Origin: Neisseria sp. MVDL19-042950 | GTDB lineage: Bacteria; Pseudomonadota; Gammaproteobacteria; Burkholderiales; Neisseriaceae | Reading direction: 5' to 3' | Assembly: GCF_030504625.1 (NCBI RefSeq) | Contig: NZ_JAUKWH010000001.1 | Location: forward strand, 62,001 to 126,000 | Length of the DNA: 64,000 bases | In this document: one piece after another, positions 43,303 through 50,648 of the stretch | Numbering within the stretch: position 1 is the stretch's first letter | Layout: every line of letters begins with the position of its first letter | Program-made: the position numbers and the translations under genes | The notes under the pieces: model-generated | The model's input: only the letters and a program-made list of their open reading frames with translations | The model's database searches: none | What the model was told of the DNA's origin: nothing

Positions 43303-44328
43303 GTCGTAGCTTCCTCTCTCATCTCGTAGTGCTACAATCCTAGGCGCTTTGGAACGTGCAGACCCTAGGTTGTAGCTTCCTCTCTCATCTCGTAGTGCTA
43401 CAATTTATTGCTCACTTTGCCATCGGCATCAGCCGTTGTAGCTTCCTCTCTCATCTCGTAGTGCTACAATACGCCTGAAACATCTACGCCGCTTTGCTCT
43501 GTTGTAGCTTCCTCTCTCATCTCGTAGTGCTACAATTAATTGTTGATGCACTCTATCTACACTATTGTTGTAGCTTCCTCTCTCATCTCGTAGTGCTACA
43601 ATTGATAAAGGGTAATATCGGCAGGACTAGTGGTTGTAGCTTCCTCTCTCATCTCGTAGTGCTACAATAAAAAAGGCTGCCGAAGCAGCCATGCCGGCGT
43701 TGTAGCTTCCTCTCTCATCTCGTAGTGCTACAATAATTTTCTTCATCCGAAGCATAGCCGATATGTTGTAGCTTCCTCTCTCATCTCGTAGTGCTACAAT
43801 GCAACCAATCCTGACAAGTTGTCAAATTCCGTTGTAGCTTCCTCTCTCATCTCGTAGTGCTACAATATTGAATAAATGAACTGTTATATAGACAATGTTG
43901 TAGCTTCCTCTCTCATCTCGTAGTGCTACAATAATTTTAACAAGAGGTTTTCAACTTGCGCAGTTGTAGCTTCCTCTCTCATCTCGTAGTGCTACAATTT
44001 GGGGATTTGATTGTTGCACCTGATGAGCGTTGTAGCTTCCTCTCTCATCTCGTAGTGCTACAATTTAATAGCTTGCATGATGATTTTGTACATGGTTGTA
44101 GCTTCCTCTCTCATCTCGTAGTGCTACAATTCTCTAGAGTAGTTTTTACTTAACCATAACGTTGTAGCTTCCTCTCTCATCTCGTAGTGCTACAATTTTT
44201 TCAGATAATGACGCAAGACGTGCTTTGTTGTAGCTTCCTCTCTCATCTCGTAGTGCTACAATTTGGCACTTTTTCTCTGTTCTCATTTTTTAGTTGTAGC
44301 TTCCTCTCTCATCTCGTAGTGCTACAAT
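43303..44328 (+). CRISPR. Type II-C CRISPR array, 16 repeats and 15 spacers
   Basis: A 36-bp repeat starts GTTGTAGCTTCCTCTCTC and ends GTAGTGCTACAAT. Sixteen copies occur at an exact 66-bp period (43303, 43369, ... 44293), so every spacer is 30 bp. Only the first repeat differs (third base C, not T). The repeat ends in TGCTACAAT, an extended -10 box; in N. meningitidis the corresponding repeats each drive their own crRNA. The array reads plus while the cas genes read minus, so they converge on the terminator at 44334-44370. No separate leader is visible on either side. All spacers differ from each other; their targets cannot be identified here. Confidence 0.99.
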
Positions 44329-44333
44329 ACTTC

Positions 44334-44370
44334 AACAGGGAAGCCTTATAAAATAAGGTTTCCCTGTTTT
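44334..44370. terminator. Bidirectional terminator between array and cas2
   Basis: AACAGGGAAGCCTTA pairs with TAAGGTTTCCCTGTT across a short A/T loop, with T-run on both strands. It stops the crRNA transcripts and the cas operon. Confidence 0.88.
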
Positions 44371-44392
44371 ATTTTGGTTAAAAAAAACGACT

Positions 44393-44725
44393 TTAAAAAA
44401 GCAAAAGTTGGTCGGCATTGACCTTTTTTTCGCGGGGTTTTGGTTCTCCAATAAGCATAACCATGCTTGCATATTGTTTTTCTGTTACCTCTAAATAGCG
44501 GACTTGGCCTTCTTCGGGCAAATGTACTAACAGTCTTTTGTGGTGTTTCTGCAACGAGTCGCGTCCTTTTACAATGCGTGAATAAACCGATAATTGCAGC
44601 ATGTGATAACCGTCTTTCTGTAGAAATTTACGGAATTGGTTGGCTGCTTTTCTTTTGGCAGCGGTGGTTACAGGCAAGTCAAAGAAAACGATTAAGCGCA
44701 TAAATTTGGCCTCACTCATAATCAT
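44393..44725 (-). CDS. cas2: CRISPR-associated endonuclease Cas2
   Basis: A 110-residue ferredoxin-fold protein: [28 protein letters not shown] at the N-terminus, with the conserved aspartate in FFDLP, and [13 protein letters not shown]. It forms the Cas1-Cas2 integrase complex that inserts new spacers. It overlaps the end of cas1 by 14 bases, so translation is coupled. The true start may be the third residue (MSEAKFMRL), the usual neisserial N-terminus. No lesions are seen. Confidence 0.96.
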   Translation of the reverse strand: MIMSEAKFMRLIVFFDLPVTTAAKRKAANQFRKFLQKDGYHMLQLSVYSRIVKGRDSLQKHHKRLLVHLPEEGQVRYLEVTEKQYASMVMLIGEPKPREKKVNADQLLLF

Positions 44726-45623
44726 GTACCTTTAAGCGCAGCATTTGTGGCAGTTTTAAAAGTTTGGGTTTGTTTTGGCTGATGGCCGTCTGAAAAGATT
44801 GTATGGTGCGGTCTATGGCAGCCAATACACTATATTTGTTTCCCTCCAAAGCTGCTTGGCCGCATAACAAAGAGATTAGTTGTTGTTTGCTTGCGGGTGC
44901 CAGCTCATCTGGCAGACTGTTTGAGAGCATCTTGTCGTAGACCCATAAATCCGCAATGGGACGATATGGTTCGATAAAGTCGTCGGCCAAATTGAAAGGG
45001 TTGAGTTCGCTGCGGTGGTGCAGTCCGAGCGCAGGTAGAAAGCCGTATTGCACAAGTGCACGGGCAACGGCCGAACGCAAAATGCTGTAACCGTAATTCA
45101 AATGGGCATTTACGCTGTTTTCATGACTGCGGGCAAATTGTTCTCCGAACAGTACGCGGAAATACAAAGCGGCAGCTTGGCTTTCGGCGAAGTTTTTATC
45201 GCCGGATTTTACGCTGTCGGCTAAGGCATTCAGACGGCTTGCGGCAATATCGTGGCCGCTGTAATCGAGCAGCCAAGCCTGATTGCGGATTTTCTGTTTC
45301 ACAATCTGTTGCCACAGCTGCTTTTTTTGCGGTTCTGTCATATTGATTTGTTGTTTGAGCACTTTCAGGCTGCGGTGGTATTGTGCAAACGGCAGCCATT
45401 GGCCGCAGGGCAAAAATTGTTCGTCGCAGGTAAGCAGGGTGATGCCATATTGTGCCAGTGCAGATAGCAAGGGTGCGGTTAGTACCACTTCCCGTGCTTC
45501 GACTATAATAACGGCGATGTCTTCCAGCGGTATAGGTATGGCTTCGTCCTGTTGAATCAGCAGGTGGCTTTGTTGCAGCGACAGGCGTGCAGGGCGGCTG
45601 ATTAAAATGCTGCGCCAAGTCAT
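44712..45623 (-). CDS. cas1: CRISPR-associated endonuclease Cas1
   Basis: A 303-residue type II Cas1, the catalytic subunit of the spacer integrase. It starts [16 protein letters not shown] and has an N-terminal beta domain ([21 protein letters not shown]), the catalytic helix [15 protein letters not shown] and the metal-binding stretch [27 protein letters not shown], containing the conserved His and acidic residues. It is separated from cas9 by 80 bases that hold a hairpin, so cas1-cas2 may be expressed less than cas9. All catalytic features are intact, so adaptation could be active. Confidence 0.97.
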   Translation of the reverse strand: MTWRSILISRPARLSLQQSHLLIQQDEAIPIPLEDIAVIIVEAREVVLTAPLLSALAQYGITLLTCDEQFLPCGQWLPFAQYHRSLKVLKQQINMTEPQKKQLWQQIVKQKIRNQAWLLDYSGHDIAASRLNALADSVKSGDKNFAESQAAALYFRVLFGEQFARSHENSVNAHLNYGYSILRSAVARALVQYGFLPALGLHHRSELNPFNLADDFIEPYRPIADLWVYDKMLSNSLPDELAPASKQQLISLLCGQAALEGNKYSVLAAIDRTIQSFQTAISQNKPKLLKLPQMLRLKVHDYE

Positions 45624-45670
45624 TTTATTTTCTCCGTAAGTAGCTTTTTTGAATGGGTTATACAGTAAAA

Positions 45671-45696
45671 CGGCTACACCATTGAAGGTGCAGCCG
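45671..45696 (-). terminator. Hairpin between cas9 and cas1, possible attenuator
   Basis: On the minus strand CGGCTGCACC, a six-base loop and GGTGTAGCCG (ten pairs, one G-T) are followed by TTTTAC. The T-run is short, so partial termination is plausible. Confidence 0.7.
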
Positions 45697-45703
45697 CTAA
45701 GGG

Positions 45704-48700
45704 TTATTTTTTCTTTTTGTCATTCAATTCAGTGCGTTTTTCTGCTTTGCACAAGCGGATTTCTTTGCCTAATGGGTCGACTTGGTATTTTTGGAAAATA
45801 GAAACGGCTTTTACGCCAATACCGCGGTGTATTCCATCTTTACCTTTTCTTTTCTCTAAATCATGTTCTTTAAGAGTAATAGCACCTGTTGCCCTATCCA
45901 AACCAACGTAATAACCAAAAAACTTATCTTTTTTAGTTACAACTTTAATTAAATCGTTAGGATACAGAGTGAATTGGAAATCAAAATTTTCATCAATTAA
46001 ATCCCAACAGCCTTCATCTTTATTTGCCACTACCGCTCTATTCGGCAAAATACCTTTTGCCACCTGCCAAGCATAAACCGGCACCAGATAATTTTTACCG
46101 TTTTTGCCGAATACATCTACTCGCACCATGGTAGCGTTGTCGGCAATACCGTGTGCCGTACCGCTACGGTCTTTTCGAACCATCACACCGGTTTTCTGTA
46201 CGTCCTCCACCCGCACCGCTTTGACCAATGACCCTTGCCTGCCATCTTTCGCAGGCTTGTAAAACGGTTGATCGGCAAACGCTTTAACGGGATCGTCTTT
46301 ATACGCCTGCAACCGTTCCTGCAAAGCTTGATATAAAGCAGGTTCGCGGTCAGGGTAGCCGACGATGTTTTCAATATCCTTCAGTTTTAACGCTGTCAAT
46401 GGCTTTCTCACCACGCTGATGTTTTCAGACAGGCGTTTGGCGGATTTGACGGTTTCAAGATGTCCTTGTCCTGTCATCTTGCGGTTGGGGGCGCGTGAGA
46501 CAAATAAAGGCGATACAAAATCATGCAATGCTTCAGGCCGGCTGTTTAGTTTCTCTGCCAGCTCTTCACGGGGAGAGTCGCTGAATACCCGTATCATCAC
46601 TTCTTGGCGGAAGAAGTCCCACGGCTGCGGAATGCGGGTTTTGACTTCGCCGGTTTCGCTATCCACGGTTTCCAAAGTTTCACGCCGCTGCATGGCTTTG
46701 GTGATTTTCTGCTGCATGGAAACGGTAGAGCAGGCGACTACAATGGCATCGAGTGTGTGGTGGCGGTCGTTGTCTTCCCTTACTTTTTTCAAGCCCCACA
46801 AACCGCGCAGCAGGGCAGTGATTTCGCCGTTTGATGCGAATACGCGCCGTTTGCCGGTTCCTTGCAGATGCAGGTTTTTTTCAATAAAGCTGCATAAAAA
46901 GCGGGCAATATAACGGGTATCGTTCAGATTGCGTTCCAAAAAGCCTTGTTCGGCTTTGCCGTCCAGTTTGGCCGTCTGAATACGCTGTTTTTTAGCATAG
47001 GGAAAACGGCAGCCTTGTACCCGCGCTTGAAATTCGCGCCAGCGTTGGCTATTGCCGGCACCATCAAGATATTCATAAGGCGTTTGATTGCGCTTTTTCT
47101 GGTTTTCGCTGCCCAATACCAGCACTTTGTTTTTAAAGCTGTCGTCCCAAGTGCGGGAAAACGGCAGGGCGTGGTCGATTTCCACGTAGCCTTTTTCGTT
47201 CAGACGGCCTAAATCTATCGGTATGCCGGAATACAGGCATTTACCTTGTTGCTGTTCATACAGGCGCAGTTTCAGAATATCGCCGCCTTTGGGTTCTCCG
47301 GCAAAATGTGGGAACAATTCTTTAAAATGTTTCGCCGCACGCTCGCGTTCTTTGCGGTTTTCTTCCTGACGTTTTTCGATTTCCTTTCGGTCTTTAAACG
47401 ATTTGCCCAACTCGCGTGCGGTTTCGATATGCACCCGCTGCGGCGAACCGTAGCGGCGGATAATCGCGTTAATCACTTTGCGTGCTTGCGTGAGTGTGCG
47501 CAGTACCACAGGATTGCGGATTTCGCCGGCAGGAATGGGTGGCAGCAGCACTTGGTTTTTCGATTCTGCCAAGGCACGGTGATCGCCGTAAACTTCTTTG
47601 CAGGCTTCGTCATAGCGTATGCCGCGTTCCATTAAAGGCAGAATATTCCTTAAGGCTTTCAGCGAAAGTTGGATAAACTTATCAAAGTTCAAACCTGCCA
47701 GCAGCGCGTCCAACACATTTTCAGGTAGCCTTAAATCGGCCAAGGTTGCTTGAATATCTTCATCGGTTTTATATAGTGAAAATGCCGTGCCGATTTCATC
47801 CAGTATTTCGGGATTGCGGATGCGGTTTTCCCATTCGCCTTTCAAACCTGCTTTGTCCAATACCGTGCGGATTTTATGGTAGGCCTTCATTTCCATTAAT
47901 GTGCCGTTTTCCGCCTTGAGGCCGTCTGAATCTTTTCCGTAACGCAGCCCTTTGAATACTGCGCTTTCAGGCAGATTCAATATTGAGCGCACCTGTTTAT
48001 ATGTTAGTTTGGCTTTTTTATACGGCTCGTCCAACAGCTGTTTGCGCTCTCCTTCATCCAAAGCCCGCTCTTCGCCGTTGTGCAGAATCCGCAGGTTGTT
48101 CAGTTTGGTCAGCCAGATAAACCGTTCGGCGGAATAAGTATTTTTAGCCGCTTTGTATTCGGAAGGCTCAAATGTGCATTTACCCAGCATTTTCAACACG
48201 GCTTCACCCTGTAAGGCACTGCGCTGCGTCATCAGTAATTCGTCAACTTTGCTTTGCAACTCTGCCGAAGCAAACGGGTTTCCGAGCGCACATTGCCGCT
48301 CGAACAGCAAATGCAATTCTCTCTGTAAATCCAAGCGGTTGAAAGTGTGGGTGTAATCACCGCCTTTATTGCGCAAATGCCCCGATTGTTCCGCAAATAA
48401 TTTAACCGCCAATTCGGCAGGCGTGCGGTATTGTTCAGAACTTTCTGACAGCAGTTTGCTGTTTTCGGCCACGCCGGCAAGGAGACGTCCTAATTCTTTG
48501 TTTTCCGTTTGGGTTTCGCTTTTTCGTTGCGACAGATAACCGCGGTGTTTAACCAAATGCAGCAATACCGCCGCCCATTCTTGATTCGTCAGCTTTCTCT
48601 CCAAACCAGCCACACGCAACTGCCAAGTATCAATCGGCAGGTTGGGTAGGCCGTCTGAATTAAAGTCGTTAACACTCAAAATACCTTCGCGCTTGAGCAG

Positions 48701-48943
48701 GCGGCGCAACCGCAGTAAACGGTGGGCGCGGCGGCGGATTAAGCGGCGCACACTGCGCGCCTGCCTGCGGGCCAAGGCTAAAGAATCGCCTGTTTTCGGC
48801 ACTTCCGCCCGTTCAAATGTGCGCACCCCGCAATCCAGCAGGCCGATGGGGTTTCCCTCTTCATCTACTAAAATCAAGGCCCAGCCTACTGAAGCAATAC
48901 CCAAATCCAAACCCAAAATATAGCGTTGCGGCTGTTTTTTCAT
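45704..48943 (-). CDS. cas9: CRISPR-associated endonuclease Cas9, type II-C
   Basis: A compact 1079-residue Cas9 (N. meningitidis Cas9 is 1082). RuvC-I is [13 protein letters not shown] with Asp13; an arginine-rich bridge helix follows ([21 protein letters not shown]). RuvC-II has VHIETARE (Glu507), the HNH domain has [16 protein letters not shown] (His591) and RuvC-III has [12 protein letters not shown] (Asp732). All nuclease residues are present. The C-terminal PAM-interacting domain differs from N. meningitidis 8013 Cas9 at positions thought to read the PAM (Asp1016, Thr1019, Ala1021 here). AGGGGAAGAA precedes the ATG. The gene contains AG-, Eikenella- and near TG-type uptake sequences. 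Confidence 0.98.
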   Translation of the reverse strand: MKKQPQRYILGLDLGIASVGWALILVDEEGNPIGLLDCGVRTFERAEVPKTGDSLALARRQARSVRRLIRRRAHRLLRLRRLLKREGILSVNDFNSDGLPNLPIDTWQLRVAGLERKLTNQEWAAVLLHLVKHRGYLSQRKSETQTENKELGRLLAGVAENSKLLSESSEQYRTPAELAVKLFAEQSGHLRNKGGDYTHTFNRLDLQRELHLLFERQCALGNPFASAELQSKVDELLMTQRSALQGEAVLKMLGKCTFEPSEYKAAKNTYSAERFIWLTKLNNLRILHNGEERALDEGERKQLLDEPYKKAKLTYKQVRSILNLPESAVFKGLRYGKDSDGLKAENGTLMEMKAYHKIRTVLDKAGLKGEWENRIRNPEILDEIGTAFSLYKTDEDIQATLADLRLPENVLDALLAGLNFDKFIQLSLKALRNILPLMERGIRYDEACKEVYGDHRALAESKNQVLLPPIPAGEIRNPVVLRTLTQARKVINAIIRRYGSPQRVHIETARELGKSFKDRKEIEKRQEENRKERERAAKHFKELFPHFAGEPKGGDILKLRLYEQQQGKCLYSGIPIDLGRLNEKGYVEIDHALPFSRTWDDSFKNKVLVLGSENQKKRNQTPYEYLDGAGNSQRWREFQARVQGCRFPYAKKQRIQTAKLDGKAEQGFLERNLNDTRYIARFLCSFIEKNLHLQGTGKRRVFASNGEITALLRGLWGLKKVREDNDRHHTLDAIVVACSTVSMQQKITKAMQRRETLETVDSETGEVKTRIPQPWDFFRQEVMIRVFSDSPREELAEKLNSRPEALHDFVSPLFVSRAPNRKMTGQGHLETVKSAKRLSENISVVRKPLTALKLKDIENIVGYPDREPALYQALQERLQAYKDDPVKAFADQPFYKPAKDGRQGSLVKAVRVEDVQKTGVMVRKDRSGTAHGIADNATMVRVDVFGKNGKNYLVPVYAWQVAKGILPNRAVVANKDEGCWDLIDENFDFQFTLYPNDLIKVVTKKDKFFGYYVGLDRATGAITLKEHDLEKRKGKDGIHRGIGVKAVSIFQKYQVDPLGKEIRLCKAEKRTELNDKKKK

Positions 48944-48988
48944 TTCTTCCCCTTTTCATCTTGATTTACAAAAAAATACATACGCTTA

Positions 48989-49017
48989 TTTATAGTAAAG
49001 AAATAAATATTTGACAA
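48989..49017 (-). promoter_or_regulatory. cas9 promoter
   Basis: On the minus strand: TTGTCA (49017-49012), a 17-base spacer, TATAAA (48994-48989). Its -35 overlaps the -35 of the divergent tracrRNA promoter. The leader would be about 38 nucleotides. Confidence 0.7.
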
Positions 49018-49039
49018 GTGTTTTCATCATCATTAGAAT
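49011..49039 (+). promoter_or_regulatory. tracrRNA promoter
   Basis: TTGACA (49011-49016), a 17-base spacer, TAGAAT (49034-49039). The predicted start is about 49046, just before the anti-repeat. Confidence 0.8.
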
Positions 49040-49045
49040 CAAATT

Positions 49046-49174
49046 TATTGTTGCACTACGAGATGAGAGCCGTTGCTACAATAAGGCCGTCTGAAAAGAC
49101 GTGCCGCGACGTAAAGATTCAGAAATGAGTTGAGCCCCTGTTTAAGTCCGCTTAAACAGGGGCATCGTCTTTTT
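49046..49174 (+). ncRNA. tracrRNA
   Basis: The anti-repeat at about 49047-49082 (TTGCACTACGAGATGAGAGC, then CGTTGCTACAAT) pairs with most of the CRISPR repeat. GGCCGTCTGAAAAGACGTGCC (49084-49104) then folds as a GAAA-capped hairpin, as in N. meningitidis tracrRNA, with an AG-DUS as its 5' arm. A linker about 20 bases longer than I recall for N. meningitidis follows. A perfect 13-bp hairpin (GCCCCTGTTTAAG, loop TCCG) and ATCGTCTTTTT end the RNA. It is divergent from cas9 with its own promoter. It is required for crRNA maturation and for Cas9 function. Confidence 0.93.
49134..49174 (+). terminator. Terminator hairpin of tracrRNA
   Basis: A 13-bp perfect stem (49134-49146 with 49151-49163) followed by ATCGTCTTTTT. 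It is part of the mature RNA and also ends transcription. Confidence 0.9.
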
Positions 49175-49213
49175 AATATCTGAAAAAGCCTGTTATGGTG
49201 AATCAACTTAAAG

Positions 49214-49252
49214 ATAAAAATAGTACGCTCGTCATACTCGGGCAGGCCCGAG
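49214..49252. repeat. Dispersed repeat, copy 3 (dRS3-like)
   Basis: An A-run is followed by TAGTACGCTCGTCATACTCGG and the core CTCGGGCAGGCCCGAG, related to copies at 26953 and 28193. It lies in the gap between tracrRNA and the VOC gene. Confidence 0.6.
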
Positions 49253-49379
49253 CAGGCCGTATGAAAACAATCAACTGTTCCAAAGTTAGGAACCTTCCAA
49301 TTGATATCAAAGGTGCGGTATTCTTAGATAACCAAACTCCCTAAGCCTAAAATATCCGAAATACCAAACTGTGAATCTT

Positions 49380-49443
49380 GATGTGGCAGTGGCGGAGTAA
49401 AAAACATTGTTGGAACGGCAAGGCGCAATGCCTGTCTGAAAAA
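49380..49443 (+). pseudogene. Remnant of a methyltransferase 3' end; right direct repeat of the CRISPR-Cas locus
   Basis: 49407-49443 matches 43204-43240 at 34 of 37 bases and reads LLERQGAMPV-stop, like the end of the intact gene (LLELEGAMPV-stop). The preceding ~25 bases (TGTGGCAGTGGCGGA) still resemble the GYGGG region but are out of frame. It marks the right edge of the CRISPR-Cas insertion. Confidence 0.72.
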
Positions 49444-49475
49444 CAATCACAATCTTCTACACGCAGGAGAAAAGC

Positions 49476-49820
49476 ATGAAACTTTTTAAAACCAACGATT
49501 TGATTTCCGTTATCAATGTGGCGGATTATGAAACCGCGCTGGCGTGGTATCAAACATGGTTGGGCGAGCCGGATGAGGTGCCGATGGAAAGCACGGCGGA
49601 ATGGCGTATTGCCGACCATGCTTGGCTGCAACTCACCGGTGCGGAGGCGGGCGGTAAAGCGGCGGTGGTTATCGGTGTGGACGACGTGGCTGCTTGCCGC
49701 GAAGCGCTTATTCGAGCAGGCATCGAGGCGGGGGAAATTGTTGATTGGGAAGTGGTGCTGGCTTGCGATGTGGCCGATCCCGAAGGCAACGGCATTTCTT
49801 TTGTGCAGCTTAAAGAATAA
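49476..49820 (+). CDS. VOC-superfamily (glyoxalase/bleomycin-resistance-like) protein
   Basis: A 114-residue single-domain VOC protein: SVINVADYETALAWYQTWLGEPDE at the N-terminus and ACDVADPEGNGISFVQLKE at the end, the typical paired beta-alpha-beta units, in which DPEGNGI contributes a metal or ligand position. Substrate is unknown. Members act as glyoxalases, dioxygenases or drug-binding proteins. GCAGGAGAAAAGC provides the ribosome binding site. It may be co-transcribed with the AlkD-like gene 48 bases downstream, with a DUS between them. Confidence 0.85.
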   Translation: MKLFKTNDLISVINVADYETALAWYQTWLGEPDEVPMESTAEWRIADHAWLQLTGAEAGGKAAVVIGVDDVAACREALIRAGIEAGEIVDWEVVLACDVADPEGNGISFVQLKE

Positions 49821-49868
49821 TTTGCAGGCTCGAATGGCATTGTTGGCCGTCTGAAAAAGGTACATACG

Positions 49869-50522
49869 ATGAATTACGAAGAACTGCTCGCTATCCTTAC
49901 CCGCGAAGCCGACCCCGAACGCGCTGTGCCGATGAAAGCCTATATGAAGCACCGTTTCGACTATCTCGGCATCAGCAAGCCGCGTTTGGCTCAAATCTGC
50001 AAGCTGTTGTTTAAAAATGCGGCGGCAGAAGAAGTTGACTGGCGGTTTGTCGAACAATGCTGGGCCGATCCGCATCGCGAGCTGCAATACTGTGCGCTTG
50101 AGTATCTGAAAACCATGCAGAAAAAGCTCACGCTACAAGACATTCCGCACCTGAAAAAGCTGATTACTGAAAAATCGTGGTGGGATACGGCGGACGTGCT
50201 CGACCGCATTGTCGGCGGCATCGCTTTGGTTTACCCCGAAACCAATGCCGTGCTGCTGGATTGGAGCAACAGCGGCAATATCTGGCTGCGGCGCGTCGCC
50301 ATCGACCACCAGCTTTTGCGCAAAGACAAAACCGACACCGCGCTGCTGGAGCAAATTATCTGCAACAATTTGGAGCAAAAAGAATTTTTCATCAACAAAG
50401 CCATCGGCTGGGCGTTGCGCGATTACAGTAAAACCAACCCCGAATGGGTGCGGGCATTTATCGAACGGTATCGCAGCCGTATGGCGAAACTCAGTATCCG
50501 TGAGGCGGAGAAGTATGTGTAA
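49869..50522 (+). CDS. DNA alkylation repair protein (AlkD-like)
   Basis: A 217-residue all-helical HEAT-repeat glycosylase-type protein. Segments FDYLGISKPRLAQICKLL, ELQYCALEYLK, KKLITEKSWWDTADVLDRIVGG, WLRRVAIDHQL and EFFINKAIGWALRDYSKTNPEWVRAFIE are all characteristic of the AlkD/AlkC-like family, including the paired tryptophans of SWWDT. It should excise positively charged alkylated bases. With the methyltransferase at 42.5 kb, two alkylation-repair genes flank the CRISPR-Cas locus, perhaps by chance. Confidence 0.9.
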   Translation: MNYEELLAILTREADPERAVPMKAYMKHRFDYLGISKPRLAQICKLLFKNAAAEEVDWRFVEQCWADPHRELQYCALEYLKTMQKKLTLQDIPHLKKLITEKSWWDTADVLDRIVGGIALVYPETNAVLLDWSNSGNIWLRRVAIDHQLLRKDKTDTALLEQIICNNLEQKEFFINKAIGWALRDYSKTNPEWVRAFIERYRSRMAKLSIREAEKYV

Positions 50523-50648
50523 GCTGCATGACCGAAGCAATCTGCACAAACGTTTTAGCGAAACTCACAAAGTTTGCTTTAGCGAAACCCGCTAGCGGGT
50601 TTTCAGACGGCCTCCATGCCTGTCTGAAAATAAAGATAAGGAAAAGCC

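Larger units (their letters stand above)
26932..50628. repeat. Region with TG-dialect uptake sequences (TGCCTGTCTGAA)
   Basis: Exact 12-base copies begin at 26932, 31140, 31526, 33384, 34599, 38624, 40943, 42455, 43226, 49429 and 50617 on the plus strand, with one on the minus strand at 40918-40929. Near copies are at 31332 and 37762. They sit at gene ends or beside AG-DUS. I found no exact copies outside this span. Confidence 0.85.
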
